DNA from: Schistocerca nitens
Taxonomy: Eukaryota > Arthropoda > Insecta > Orthoptera > Acrididae
Direction: 5' to 3'
Length of the DNA stretch: 64,000 nucleotides
Assembly: GCF_023898315.1 (NCBI RefSeq)
Contig: NC_064622.1
Location: forward strand, 179,944,178-180,008,177
Positions 1 through 8,287 of this stretch are shown piece after piece. The translations under genes and the position numbers were made by a program. A model generated the notes under the pieces. It saw only the letters and a list, made by a program, of their open reading frames with translations. It was not told the origin of the DNA and did not search any database. Numbering within the stretch: the stretch's first letter is position 1; each line of letters opens with the position of its first letter.

Positions 1-778
1 TTGTGGTGAGATGGCAGCCATATCCCAAGTAGTCTCCAGCGCGAATTTTGTGGATTTATAACACAGTGTAGCTAAATACATAATTCGGAAAGCAAATTTA
101 ATAGAGTACAATGACTAAAATATAAAATAAATAAACGAATTTAGGAAACTAGCAAATAACATGATGGCTTCCACAATGAATCAGAGCTTTTTTGCACAAT
201 TATTGCACATGTTTTCTTCTTCTGTACAGATTTCATACAACCACTTTTTGCACATGACACATTTAATTCTAACCACCTGTAATCTATTTTTATCGGAGTA
301 GTTCACGGCACACTGAGCACAATAATCACTGTCATTTTGTGACCTGCCTGATTCAGTGGATTTCTTGCTTTTACACCTAATTCGTTGTGATCTAGCTCTT
401 GCCTTTTCAGTTCGACTGTGTTCTGTGAGAACTTCAGCTCTTGTCTTTCTGCGCTTGGATGACAACACATCCAAGATAAAGACAGGAATAATATCTTCAA
501 ATGATATTCCTGGCATAGGGTGATTCTCAGTTCCTGCTTCAAGTGTGCTGATGTCTGTCTGTAGGAGCCCGAGCACATTTCCTGCTGTCGAGCTTACCTC
601 CATCATTCCTGTCTGCCTAAAGAGTAGAAACCATGTAAGAAATTTGGAATGCCTCCTCTAGAATTCTTTCTGGGCTGAAAGGGTACTAGCCACAAGCTTC
701 AAACCCTGAATGAGGACGGAATGGAACTGAACTGCTGCTTTCTTTCATGCTTCACTAAGGACGAGCACTAACTGTGCT

Positions 779-972
779 GCCGGCCGAAGTGGCCGTGCGG
801 TTAAAGGCGCTGCAGTCTGGAACCGCAAGACCGCTACGGTCGCAGGTTCGAATCCTGCCTCGGGCATGGATGTTTGTGATGTCCTTAGGTTAGTTAGGTT
901 TAACTAGTTCTAAGTTCTAGGGGACTAATAACCTCAGCAGTTGAGTCCCATAGTGCTCAGAGCCATTTTTGA
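779..972 (+). mobile_element. tRNA-derived SINE, head A with body 1
   Basis: Full-length SINE with a tRNA-like head. It has an A-box-like tggccgtgcggttaaag segment and the B box ggttcgaatcctgcc. The body carries gatgtccttaggttagtta, ctaagttctaggggacta and the end tgctcagagccattt. It is flanked by a perfect 12-bp target-site duplication actaactgtgct at 767-778 and 973-984, so it landed in the older pogo-like transposase relic. Confidence 0.95.
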
Positions 973-1836
973 ACTAACTGTGCTCTCGAGACTTTTCACC
1001 CAAGATGAGACAATGTCCAGTTGCACATTGCCCTGTAAAAGGCCCGTTTCAGGAATTTTAAAATACACTTATCAAGAAGCTGAAGATACTGCGTTGAATG
1101 AGGAGGCTAAACAAATAAAGATCACATCATCACCCGTAGCAGGCTGTAGCCAATAAGAACTAGCAGAGTGTGAGGTGCTGCCATCGTGAACCAGAACCAC
1201 TTTTAGCTGTTGTTTCCTGGTACAAAAGTGGTATTCCATCCATCTCATGAATATGTCAGGTTATCATACATTGATTCCTCATTCATGGATAGAACTGAAC
1301 CATTTGGAAGTTCTTCCTCCCATTCAGGCTTCTATCTTTCACCTTTAAACATGCTCACCGGAAGAATGAAGCTCCCTTCACCACTACAATGAGTGATAAC
1401 TGTTATGGTTTTCCTTTTTTCTCCAGAGGTTACTTAACGCAATTTAGGAGAATCTGTTCCTGCTATAACTTTGTCTGACCTAAGATTCATCTGAAAGCCA
1501 GTTTCGTCCATATTTTACAGGCACCCTGGCTTATCCAGTAAAGAATTTACTGTAAATACAACCAGAACTACTGCTTCCCTATTCATTGCCAAAGCTTGTC
1601 AATAGAGACAGACACCTTGCTTCTTTCTCGTGGCTAGATGTGCGTAACGTTTGAGAAAGGACTTTAACCAATCCAAACCGGCCATTTGATTTTCTTTAGA
1701 AAATTTATGGACAATTCCATTTCTTTCCACAAACTGGAATACCAGCCAGCGCAGAGTTTCTCTGGTTGGTGGAAATCTCTACATCTGTAACTTCTTTATG
1801 TAGGTAACCAATAGTTTCTCGCTCTCTTCACCAAGG

Positions 1837-1866
1837 CTACCTATAAAAATAATAATGATAATAATA
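1837..1866. repeat. Imperfect AT-rich (AAT)n microsatellite
   Basis: Short run of aataataatgataataata. It sits between two coding blocks of the pogo-like relic. Confidence 0.7.
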
Positions 1867-2562
1867 AGTTGACAGTTATTCGACACTGACAAATGTTTGC
1901 AGAAATTGGTAATGTGCACTTCGAACACCATAGTGAACGTCGAACAACTTTGCCTTTGAGTCGTTAATTTTTAATTTAATGAAATATTATGATTAAAACT
2001 ATACTAATTTTGCTCTTTAATCAAGGAAAACATTATAATTTATCTAACTCTGTCTACTTTGTGGACCGTGGCATGCTTCTTTCATCGTTCTTCATCAAAC
2101 ATCGTTTCAGAGTTCTGCATGGGACGCCAAATTCTTGGGAAGCTCTAAAACGATTAATTCCATCAGTCTTGACATGCCCCACAGCTATTTGTAGGGATTT
2201 GTCAGACCGCTGGCTGGTAGTTGGTATCGAGGCATTTCGTGTGCAATAACATCTGTACAAAGAGAATAACAAAATTCGTCATCTTCCACAACAAAACAGT
2301 AGCATCTCTTCCGAGGATCGGGATGAGATGCCACTTTTCGTAAGTACACAGCATGTCTGCCAAGTGGAAACTGCGGATGGCAACATACACTACAAAGTAG
2401 CCACTGTGCTCAACAGGTCTAACATTGGCTTCTACTTTATTCATGCGCTCGTAAGCGCTTGAAGATGTCTGTGCACCACTAAGAGTCCAACCGCTTTAGC
2501 TCTTAGATTAGATTTGTTGGTTTAAATGCGGAGAAACGATAAACACAGCCACATACGCAGCT

Positions 2563-2715
2563 CCCGGCGGGGTCAGTGATTTTCTCTGCCTCGTGATGGC
2601 TGGGTGTTGTGTGCTGTCCTTAGGTTAGTTAGGTTTAAGTAGTTCTAAGTTCTAGGGGACTTATGACCACAGCAGTTGAGTCCCATAGTGCTCAGAGCCA
2701 TTTGAACCATTTGAA
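2563..2715 (+). mobile_element. SINE, 5'-truncated, head B remnant with body 1
   Basis: Begins inside the head at cccggcggggtcagtgattt, continues through ctgcctcgtgatggctggg and then body 1 (ccttaggttagttagg, gtgctcagagccatttgaac). It is flanked by a perfect 14-bp duplication ccacatacgcagct at 2549-2562 and 2716-2729. This shows that the truncation happened at insertion rather than later. Confidence 0.93.
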
Positions 2716-2898
2716 CCACATACGCAGCTGTCTTCCCGTCACATCGTAGTTAGCGAATCTAACACTAGATGGTGTCGCAGTACGTCAGCACCTGTCGAAA
2801 ATCGAAGCTTTAGGCATCTCGCACCGATAGAAATCTCCCCCCGCCCCCCCCCCCCCCACTTGTATGTCAACCACTTGTATGTTGCACTCTTGCGGTAA

Positions 2899-3137
2899 AA
2901 AGCGAAATGATCGTATGGCACTGTTCGCCGGGAGGCCCCATGCGGGGAAGTTCGGCCGCCGTATTGCAAGTCCTTTTTAGTTGACGCCACTTCGGCGACT
3001 TGCGAGTCCGTGATATAAGACTCACAACACCCAGTCAGCACGGGGCAGAGAAAACCCCCGACCCGCCGGGAATCGAACCCGGTACCCCGAGCGCGGGAAG
3101 CGAGAACGCTACCGCAAGACCACGAACTGCAGACACG
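2899..3137 (-). mobile_element. tRNA-derived SINE, head B with body X
   Basis: On the minus strand a tRNA-like head (cgtggtcttgcggtagcgtt, B box gggttcgattcccggc) is followed by a body with caagtcgccgaagtggcgtc. The same core follows a different head in the SINE at 15790-15925. A 10-bp duplication cttgcggtaa lies at 2889-2898 and 3138-3147. A poly-C run (about 2838-2857) lies just outside. Confidence 0.85.
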
Positions 3138-3252
3138 CTTGCGGTAACTGTGTTGTAACATCTATGGCGCGTGGCCTGAGTGTCGCTTTTCTGTAACAGC
3201 ACAGTTTTGTGGCGGGCGAAAAAAATTAGGAAGAGCGAAAGAAGAGGGTGAA

Positions 3253-4442
3253 TGTTGTTGTGGTCTTCAGTCCTGAGACTGGTTTGATGCAGCTCTCCAT
3301 GCTACTCTATCCTGTGCAAGCTTCTTCATCTCCCAGTACCTACTGCAACCTACATCCTTCTGAATCTGCTTAGTGTATTCATCTCTTGGTCTCCCCCTAC
3401 GATTTTTACCCTCCACGCTGCCCTCCAATACTAAATTGGTGATCCCTTGATGCCTCAGAACATGTCCTACCAACCGATCCCGTCTTCTGGTCAAGTTGTG
3501 CCACAAACTCCTCTTCTCCCCAATCCTATTCAGTACCTCCTCATTAGTTATGTGATCTACCCATCTAATCTTCAGCATTCTTCTGTAGCACCACATTTCG
3601 AGAGCATCTATTCTCTTCTTATCCAAACTATTTACCGTCCATGTTTCACTTCCATACATGGCTACACTCCATACAAATACTTTCAGAAACGACTTCCTGA
3701 CACTTAAATCTATACTCGATGTTAACAAATTTTTCTTCATCAGAAACGCTTTCCTTGCCATTGCCAGTCTACATTTTATATCCTCTCTACTTCGACCATC
3801 ATCAGTTATTTTGCTCCCCAAATAGCAAAACTCCTTTACTACTTTAAGTGTCTCATTTCCTAATCTAATTCCCTCAGCATCACCCCACTTAATTCGACTA
3901 CATTCCATTATCCTCGTTTTGCTTTTGTTGATGTTCATCTTATATCCTCCCTTCAAGACACTGTCCATTCCGTTCAATTGCTCTTCCAAGTCCTTTGCTG
4001 TCTCTGACAGAATTACAATGTCATCGGCGAACCTCAAAGTTTTTATTTCTCCTCCATGGATTTTAATACCTACTCCGAATTTTTCTTTTGTTTCCTTTAC
4101 TGCTTGCTCAATATACAGATTGAATAACATAGGGGAGAGGCTACAACCCTGTCTTACTCCCTTCCCAACCACTGCTTCCCTTTCATGTCCCTCGACTCTT
4201 ATAACTGCCATCTGGTTTCTGTACAAATTGTAAATAGCCTTTCGCTCCCAGTATTTTACCCCTGCCACCTTTAGAATTTGAAAGAGAGTATTCCAGTCAC
4301 CACTGTCAAAAGCTTTCTCTAAGTCTACAAATGCTAGAAACGTAGGTTTGCCTTTCCTTAATCTTTCTTCTAAGATAAGTCGTAAGGTCAGTATTGTCTC
4401 ACGTGTTCCAGTATTTCTACGGAATCCAAACCGATCTTCCCC
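3253..4442 (-). mobile_element. RTE-like non-LTR retrotransposon, 5'-truncated
   Basis: Minus-strand LINE carrying the second half of a reverse transcriptase ORF, open from about 4440 to the stop at 3267. Upstream residues read EDRFGFRRNTGTRETI and FLAFVDLEKAFDS. These are followed by GVRQGCSLSPMLFNLYIE, the catalytic FADD in TLRFADDIVILS, and a long C-terminal domain with YGSETWT, RRMLKIRWVDHITNEEVLNR and GRPRDEY. No stop interrupts the roughly 390 codons present, so this is a fairly young truncated copy. A 9-bp duplication gagggtgaa flanks it (3244-3252, 4443-4451). The 3' end is very short, as in RTE-type LINEs. The clade call rests on motifs only. Confidence 0.87.
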
Positions 4443-4451
4443 GAGGGTGAA

Positions 4452-4783
4452 AGGAGGAGCGAATGATGGAGGGGAAGGAGGAAAATAGAAAGAAGTGCTA
4501 AAATGAACGGACGGTTCTCTTCATTAAACTACACGTACAAAAAGTTCGATTTTTCCTCGACACAAGACTACCGTGCTACGATGATAACACGGAACACCAA
4601 AAGAAGAAATGCCTAACTTTGGAAAAAAGCTTCAGCTGTGATCTAGCAACTGTTTCCAGCAATTTTGGACTGCAGACTGCAGCTATCAACCTGAAGAGAG
4701 GGAGAAATATAACAGCGAATTCTAAAATATGGTGACGAATCTGTCTTCCAGTGTTTGAGGGATGCCGTCAAAATCATGCTGCC
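4452..4783. other. Unassigned 332 bp spacer
   Basis: A purine-rich stretch near the LINE junction, then mixed sequence. I see no coding signal or known repeat. Confidence 0.5.
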
Positions 4784-4794
4784 AGCCGTTTTTT

Positions 4795-4967
4795 GGCTCA
4801 AATAGTTCAAATCGCTCTGAGCACTATGGGACTTAACATCTATGGTCATCAGTCCCCTAGAACTTAGAACTACTTAAACCTAACTAACCTAAGGACATCA
4901 CATAACATCCAGTCATCACGAGGCGCGGGAAGCGAGAACGCTACCGCACGACCACGAGCTGCGGAAA
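4795..4967 (-). mobile_element. SINE, head B with body 1, internal deletion in head
   Basis: Body 1 in reverse (gctctgagcactatgggact, aacctaactaacctaaggac) is followed by the outer part of head B (gaagcgagaacgctaccgca). The B-box segment that should lie between them is absent. The duplication agccgtttttt lies at 4784-4794 and 4968-4978. Confidence 0.9.
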
Positions 4968-4978
4968 AGCCGTTTTTT

Positions 4979-5696
4979 TCCATCGCTGGCTGCGAGAGAT
5001 CCTTTAGCAGTCGTGAGCTCGTATTTTCGTACCTCAGAGAACATATGGGACAAATTTGGCACAATTTAGTTCACATCCTCTTGAATTATAGCACTGACGG
5101 CCAGGAGAGAGAGAGAAACGTAGTTTTCTATGGAGCACTTGAGCGAGTAGCCGCAACGAACAACACAATAAGTATTTTCTATTTTCTGATTAAATCAATC
5201 ATCTGTGAGTACAAATATGGATAAAGTTTTAATAATTTTATTCCTGTTAATACAGATCTAATGCAATCATCCCCAGCAGCAAAAGGGGCAGACGTTCTTA
5301 CGTTATATTACTTTCTTGTGAAAAAGATCTTCTAAGGAGCTTTTCCGGTTTACAAAGATGAGAAAACTGTTTTTTTTAGCGATGTGATGTTTCATAAAAA
5401 CAAAATGAGTTTGATTTTGATTGCAATTTTAGATTTCGTTGACTTAAAGTGTAGGAATATTCCATAGGGGCAGCGAGTTTTTATTTGAAAGAAGATGCAA
5501 TTACCGGAAAGGGTAGAAAACATCCTTTTACAAAACATCTCTAACATGATATGGTGTCGGCAGTTTCCCGTGCCCGCGCTTTGCCTCGGTACAATTGGTC
5601 GCGATCGCCTATTTAGACGCACGCAAGGAACGATTCAAGTTCCGCCCCATCGTCTGTTATGCCTGGATTTCCGCCCCTCCTAACTTTTACAAGTCC
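4979..5696. other. Unassigned spacer
   Basis: AT-rich sequence with a short GA run near 5104. The open frames here are short and show no recognisable domain. Confidence 0.5.
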
Positions 5697-5906
5697 TTTG
5701 GAATTTTTATTGGCAGATCTAGATTTCAGCTAGAAACTAGCCATTCTCAATGCACTATCGTTTTTAGTCAATGCATGTAATGCCTGTTGGTCGGGCTTTG
5801 TTCACAGTTCATTGAACTGCATTACATGTATTGACCAAAAATGATAGTGCAATGAGAATGGCTAGTTTCTAGCTGAAATCTAGATCTGCCAATAAAAATT
5901 CCAAAA
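5697..5906. repeat. Long inverted repeat (foldback, MITE-like)
   Basis: The left arm at about 5697-5783 and the right arm at about 5819-5906 are reverse complements over about 87 bp with only a few mismatches. The shared core includes ggcagatctagatttcagct. The loop is about 35 bp. There is no coding content. The most likely explanation is a palindromic MITE or foldback element. Confidence 0.88.
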
Positions 5907-5944
5907 GACGACTGATAGCTGAAATCTATTATTTACAAATCAAA

Positions 5945-6142
5945 GCCGCGCGGGATTAACCGAGCGGTCTAGGGCGCTGCAGTCATAGACTATGCGGCTG
6001 GTCTCCGCGGAGGTTCGGGTCCTCCCTAAGGCATGGGTGTGTGTGTTTGTCCTTAGGATAATTTAGGTTAAATAGTGTGTAAGCTTAGGGACTGATGACC
6101 TCAGCAGTTAAGTCCGATAAGATTTCACACACAGTTGAACAG
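5945..6142 (+). mobile_element. tRNA-derived SINE, head D with body 2
   Basis: Head gccgcgcgggattaaccgag with B box ggttcgggtcctccc, then body 2 (ccttaggataatttaggtta, gtgtgtaagcttagggactg, gatttcacacaca). An 11-bp duplication tacaaatcaaa lies at 5934-5944 and 6143-6153. Confidence 0.94.
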
Positions 6143-6186
6143 TACAAATCAAAAATAACGGTCGCTGCGTGCAACAGCCTCTGAAT

Positions 6187-6342
6187 GGAGGGAAGTTATG
6201 AGGGAGAGAAGGGAAAGAGGGAGCCCTGGAGGAAAAGCTCAGGAGGAGGAATGGGAGGATCAAATCTGGTATGAGGGGGTAGACGGGGGGGACGAGGGAA
6301 TCATCTGAGAGAGGGAGTTGGCGGAAGCCACCCTGGGCAAGG
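6187..6342 (-). repeat. Left arm of a 160-bp inverted repeat
   Basis: Reverse complement of 6735-6897 with few differences apart from poly-C length. Both arms share gaagttatgagggagagaag and gagttggcggaagccacc. This puts part of the pyrimidine-rich LINE-like 3' region in inverted orientation ahead of itself. Confidence 0.88.
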
Positions 6343-6352
6343 TGGGCCTTGA

Positions 6353-6501
6353 GTGGGTCGGGCGGCGAGGGCGCATTCTCGTAGCGGAACTGGGGTTAGC
6401 AGCGTCCATGGTGGAAGCCGTTACTGTCCGTGGGCGATTAAGGACAGTGTGTTGGCTGCGGCCTGCCCTGTGGCATCATGCAGTGTCTTCAACCCATGTG
6501 C
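6353..6501 (+). repeat. 149-bp dispersed repeat, copy 1
   Basis: GC-rich block starting gtgggtcgggcggcgagggc and ending caacccatgtgc. It matches 16217-16365 base for base with no length change and only a handful of substitutions. Its nature is unknown; a LINE 5' UTR piece is possible. Confidence 0.85.
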
Positions 6502-6506
6502 AGCTG

Positions 6507-7276
6507 ATAGCCATTCGCCTATCGCATCCACCTCCCTTCCCCCACACGGCTCCTCTACGACTTAATTCCTTTCCCACACCTTCTCCTCTTCCTTGAGCGG
6601 ATACGGATCCTTTACACTTCCTGTAAACTTGATCCCCCTCACCAGCTTGTCACTCCCGTCCTTTCTCACCCCAGTCCGTTGCCACGCCTGTACTCCTGCA
6701 TCCCACCCGCTCTCTATCTTACCACCCTTCATACCCTTGCCCAAGGTGGCTTCCGCCAACTCCCTCTCTCAGATGATTCCCTCGTCCCCCCCCCCCCCCG
6801 TCTACCCCCTCCTACCAGATTTGATCCTCCCATTCCTCCTCCTGAGCTTTTCCTCCAGGGCTCCCTCTTTCCCTTCTCTCCCTCATAACTTCCCTCCCCT
6901 CCTCTCTCCCTCTTCTCCCCCCCTGGGCTTCCACACCCAAACCTACCCTCTCCCCTCCCCCTCATTTCCTCTCTCCCACTGGCGTCCTCTCCACCTCCCT
7001 CCTACCATCCCCTATTCCCTCTGCAGCCCCCCCCCCTTTTTTTTTCGTGCAGTAGTGTGTGCAGCATGTCGAAGATCATCGTCAGTGTTTTCTGTGCTCT
7101 GCTTCTCTGTTCCAGTGCAATTGTGTCTCTTCAGTTTCCTCCACCATTCGACATTCTACTCATTGTACCTTGTGTACATTTGCACTTGCTTCTGCAATCC
7201 AGTGTCTTCAGTTCGAACGTCTTCGTTATTATCAGTATCTGTGTCACCTGTTGTTTCATATTCATATTTTCTGTAT
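6507..7276 (+). mobile_element. Pyrimidine-rich LINE-like 3' region, first part
   Basis: A long C/T-rich tract (ccctcccctcctctctccct and similar) is followed from about 7050 by ordinary sequence. The unit resumes after the nested insertion at 15940 and ends in aataaa plus poly-A at about 16038. That layout fits the 3' UTR of a non-LTR retrotransposon. No protein domain is visible, and the Pro/Ser-rich open frames here are by-products of the composition. Confidence 0.5.
6735..6897 (+). repeat. Right arm of the 160-bp inverted repeat
   Basis: Direct-orientation partner of 6187-6342. It includes a C homopolymer near 6787-6802 that is longer than in the other arm. Confidence 0.88.
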
Positions 7277-7290
7277 ATCTGTCTATGTGT

Positions 7291-7419
7291 CCGCCCCCGG
7301 TAGCTGAGTGGTAAAAAAAAAAAAAAAAAGTGGTCAGCGCGACAGACTGTCAATCCAAAGGGCCCGGGTTCGATTCACGGCTGGGTCGGAGATTTTATCC
7401 GCTCAGGGACTGGGTATTG
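7291..7419 (+). mobile_element. SINE, head C, first half (split by LTR element)
   Basis: tRNA-like head ccggtagctgagtggt, then a poly-A insert, then gtcagcgcgacagactgtca and the B box gggttcgattcacgg. The SINE continues at 15790-15925. Its own 14-bp duplication atctgtctatgtgt lies at 7277-7290 and 15926-15939, which proves the two pieces are one insertion. Confidence 0.92.
7313..7331 (+). repeat. Poly-A tract inside the SINE head
   Basis: About 18 A residues interrupt the tRNA-like head. The sequence agtggt stands on both sides, like a target-site duplication. Confidence 0.75.
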
Positions 7420-7991
7420 TGTAAGTAGGCTATTTATGTTTTCTTATTGGCAACGTAACGTAGCGCTCTGTATGAAAATCACTGGCTGTGCTGTGTGCAG
7501 TCTGTGGCTAGTTTGCATTGTTGTCTGCCATTGTAGTGTTGGGCAGCTGGATGTTAACAGCGCGTAGCGTTGCGCAGTTGGAGGTGAGCCGCCAGCAGTG
7601 GTGGATGTGGGGAGAGAAATGGCGGAGTTTTGAAATTTGTAAGACTGGATGTCATGAACTGCTATGTATATTATGATTATTTAACACTAATAAGGTAAAT
7701 ACATTGTTTGTTCTCTATTAAAATCTTTCGTTTGCTAACTATGTCTATCAGTAGTTAGTGCCTTCCGTAGTTTGAATCTTGTATTTATCTGGCAGTAGTG
7801 GCGCTCGCTGTATTGCAGTAGTTCGAGTAACGAAGATTTTTGTGAGGTAAGTGATTTGTGAAAGGTATAGGTTAATGTTAGTCAGGGCCATTCTTTTGTA
7901 GGGATTTTTGAAAGTCAGATTGCGTTGCGCTAAAAATATTGTGTGTCAGTTTAAGCACAGTCATGTATAATTGTTCTAAGGGGACGTTTCA
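7420..7991 (+). repeat. 5' LTR, 572 bp
   Basis: Nearly identical to 15217-15789. My hand comparison finds roughly a dozen or so differences, clustered near 7545-7560. No canonical primer-binding site starting tgg follows directly. Confidence 0.93.
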
Positions 7992-8287
7992 TATGTCGAC
8001 CCTTAGCCGAGGATACCTCACTGGAATCTTCTGATTTTTTCTTGTAGTTTGTGTAATTAGTGTAGATTTTGTTTATTGCTAGCGCGTAATTGAAGAGAGA
8101 ATCTCCTTTGTAGTTGCAGTCTTTCATTGTTGTACATTAAAACAGGTGTGGCACGCATGTAAATTTGCACCAAGTATTTCGCAGCTGCGCTTGGAATTAA
8201 CTAGATATTATTTTCAGCGCTATGTTAATGTGTTCTCTTATTTTTGCTCTTCAAATTGTGCTTTTCTGTGTTATCGTGTGAAATATA

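Larger units (their letters stand above)
181..2272 (-). pseudogene. Pogo/Tigger-like (DDE_1) transposase relic
   Basis: Would encode a cut-and-paste transposase of the pogo/Tigger group, which binds its own element ends with N-terminal helix-turn-helix domains. Reading leftwards: 2272-2054 gives a psq-type helix-turn-helix (AVGHVKTDGINRF then ASQEFGVPCRTLKR); about 1835-1620 gives a CENP-B-like domain (GIVHKFSKENQMAGLDWLKS); 1494-1516 gives the first catalytic motif MDETGFQMN; near 1187 lies LVHDGSTSH with the second aspartate; near 1075-1115 is PPHSTQYLQLLD. 606-181 is an open 141-codon tail with a Cys-rich zinc-finger-like end (CAQC, CVMCKKW, CNNC). A SINE at 779-972 interrupts it, and stops and frameshifts break the frame. 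About 200 bp of non-coding DNA between 2054 and 1836 could be an old intron or decay. The family call is firm, exact ends unknown. Confidence 0.8.

Noticed and set aside
829-870. tRNA genes at each SINE head
   Set aside because: The heads have B boxes and partial cloverleaf potential, but each is joined to a SINE body and most have target duplications. None stands alone as a tRNA gene.
1836-2054. A true intron in the pogo-like transposase
   Set aside because: gt and ag dinucleotides exist at suitable places, but the reading frames do not join in phase without an extra change, so decay is equally likely.
6593-7303. 236-codon Pro/Ser-rich open frame
   Set aside because: It is produced by the C/T-rich tract, has no domain, overlaps other frames of the same kind and crosses a SINE start. 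Composition explains it.
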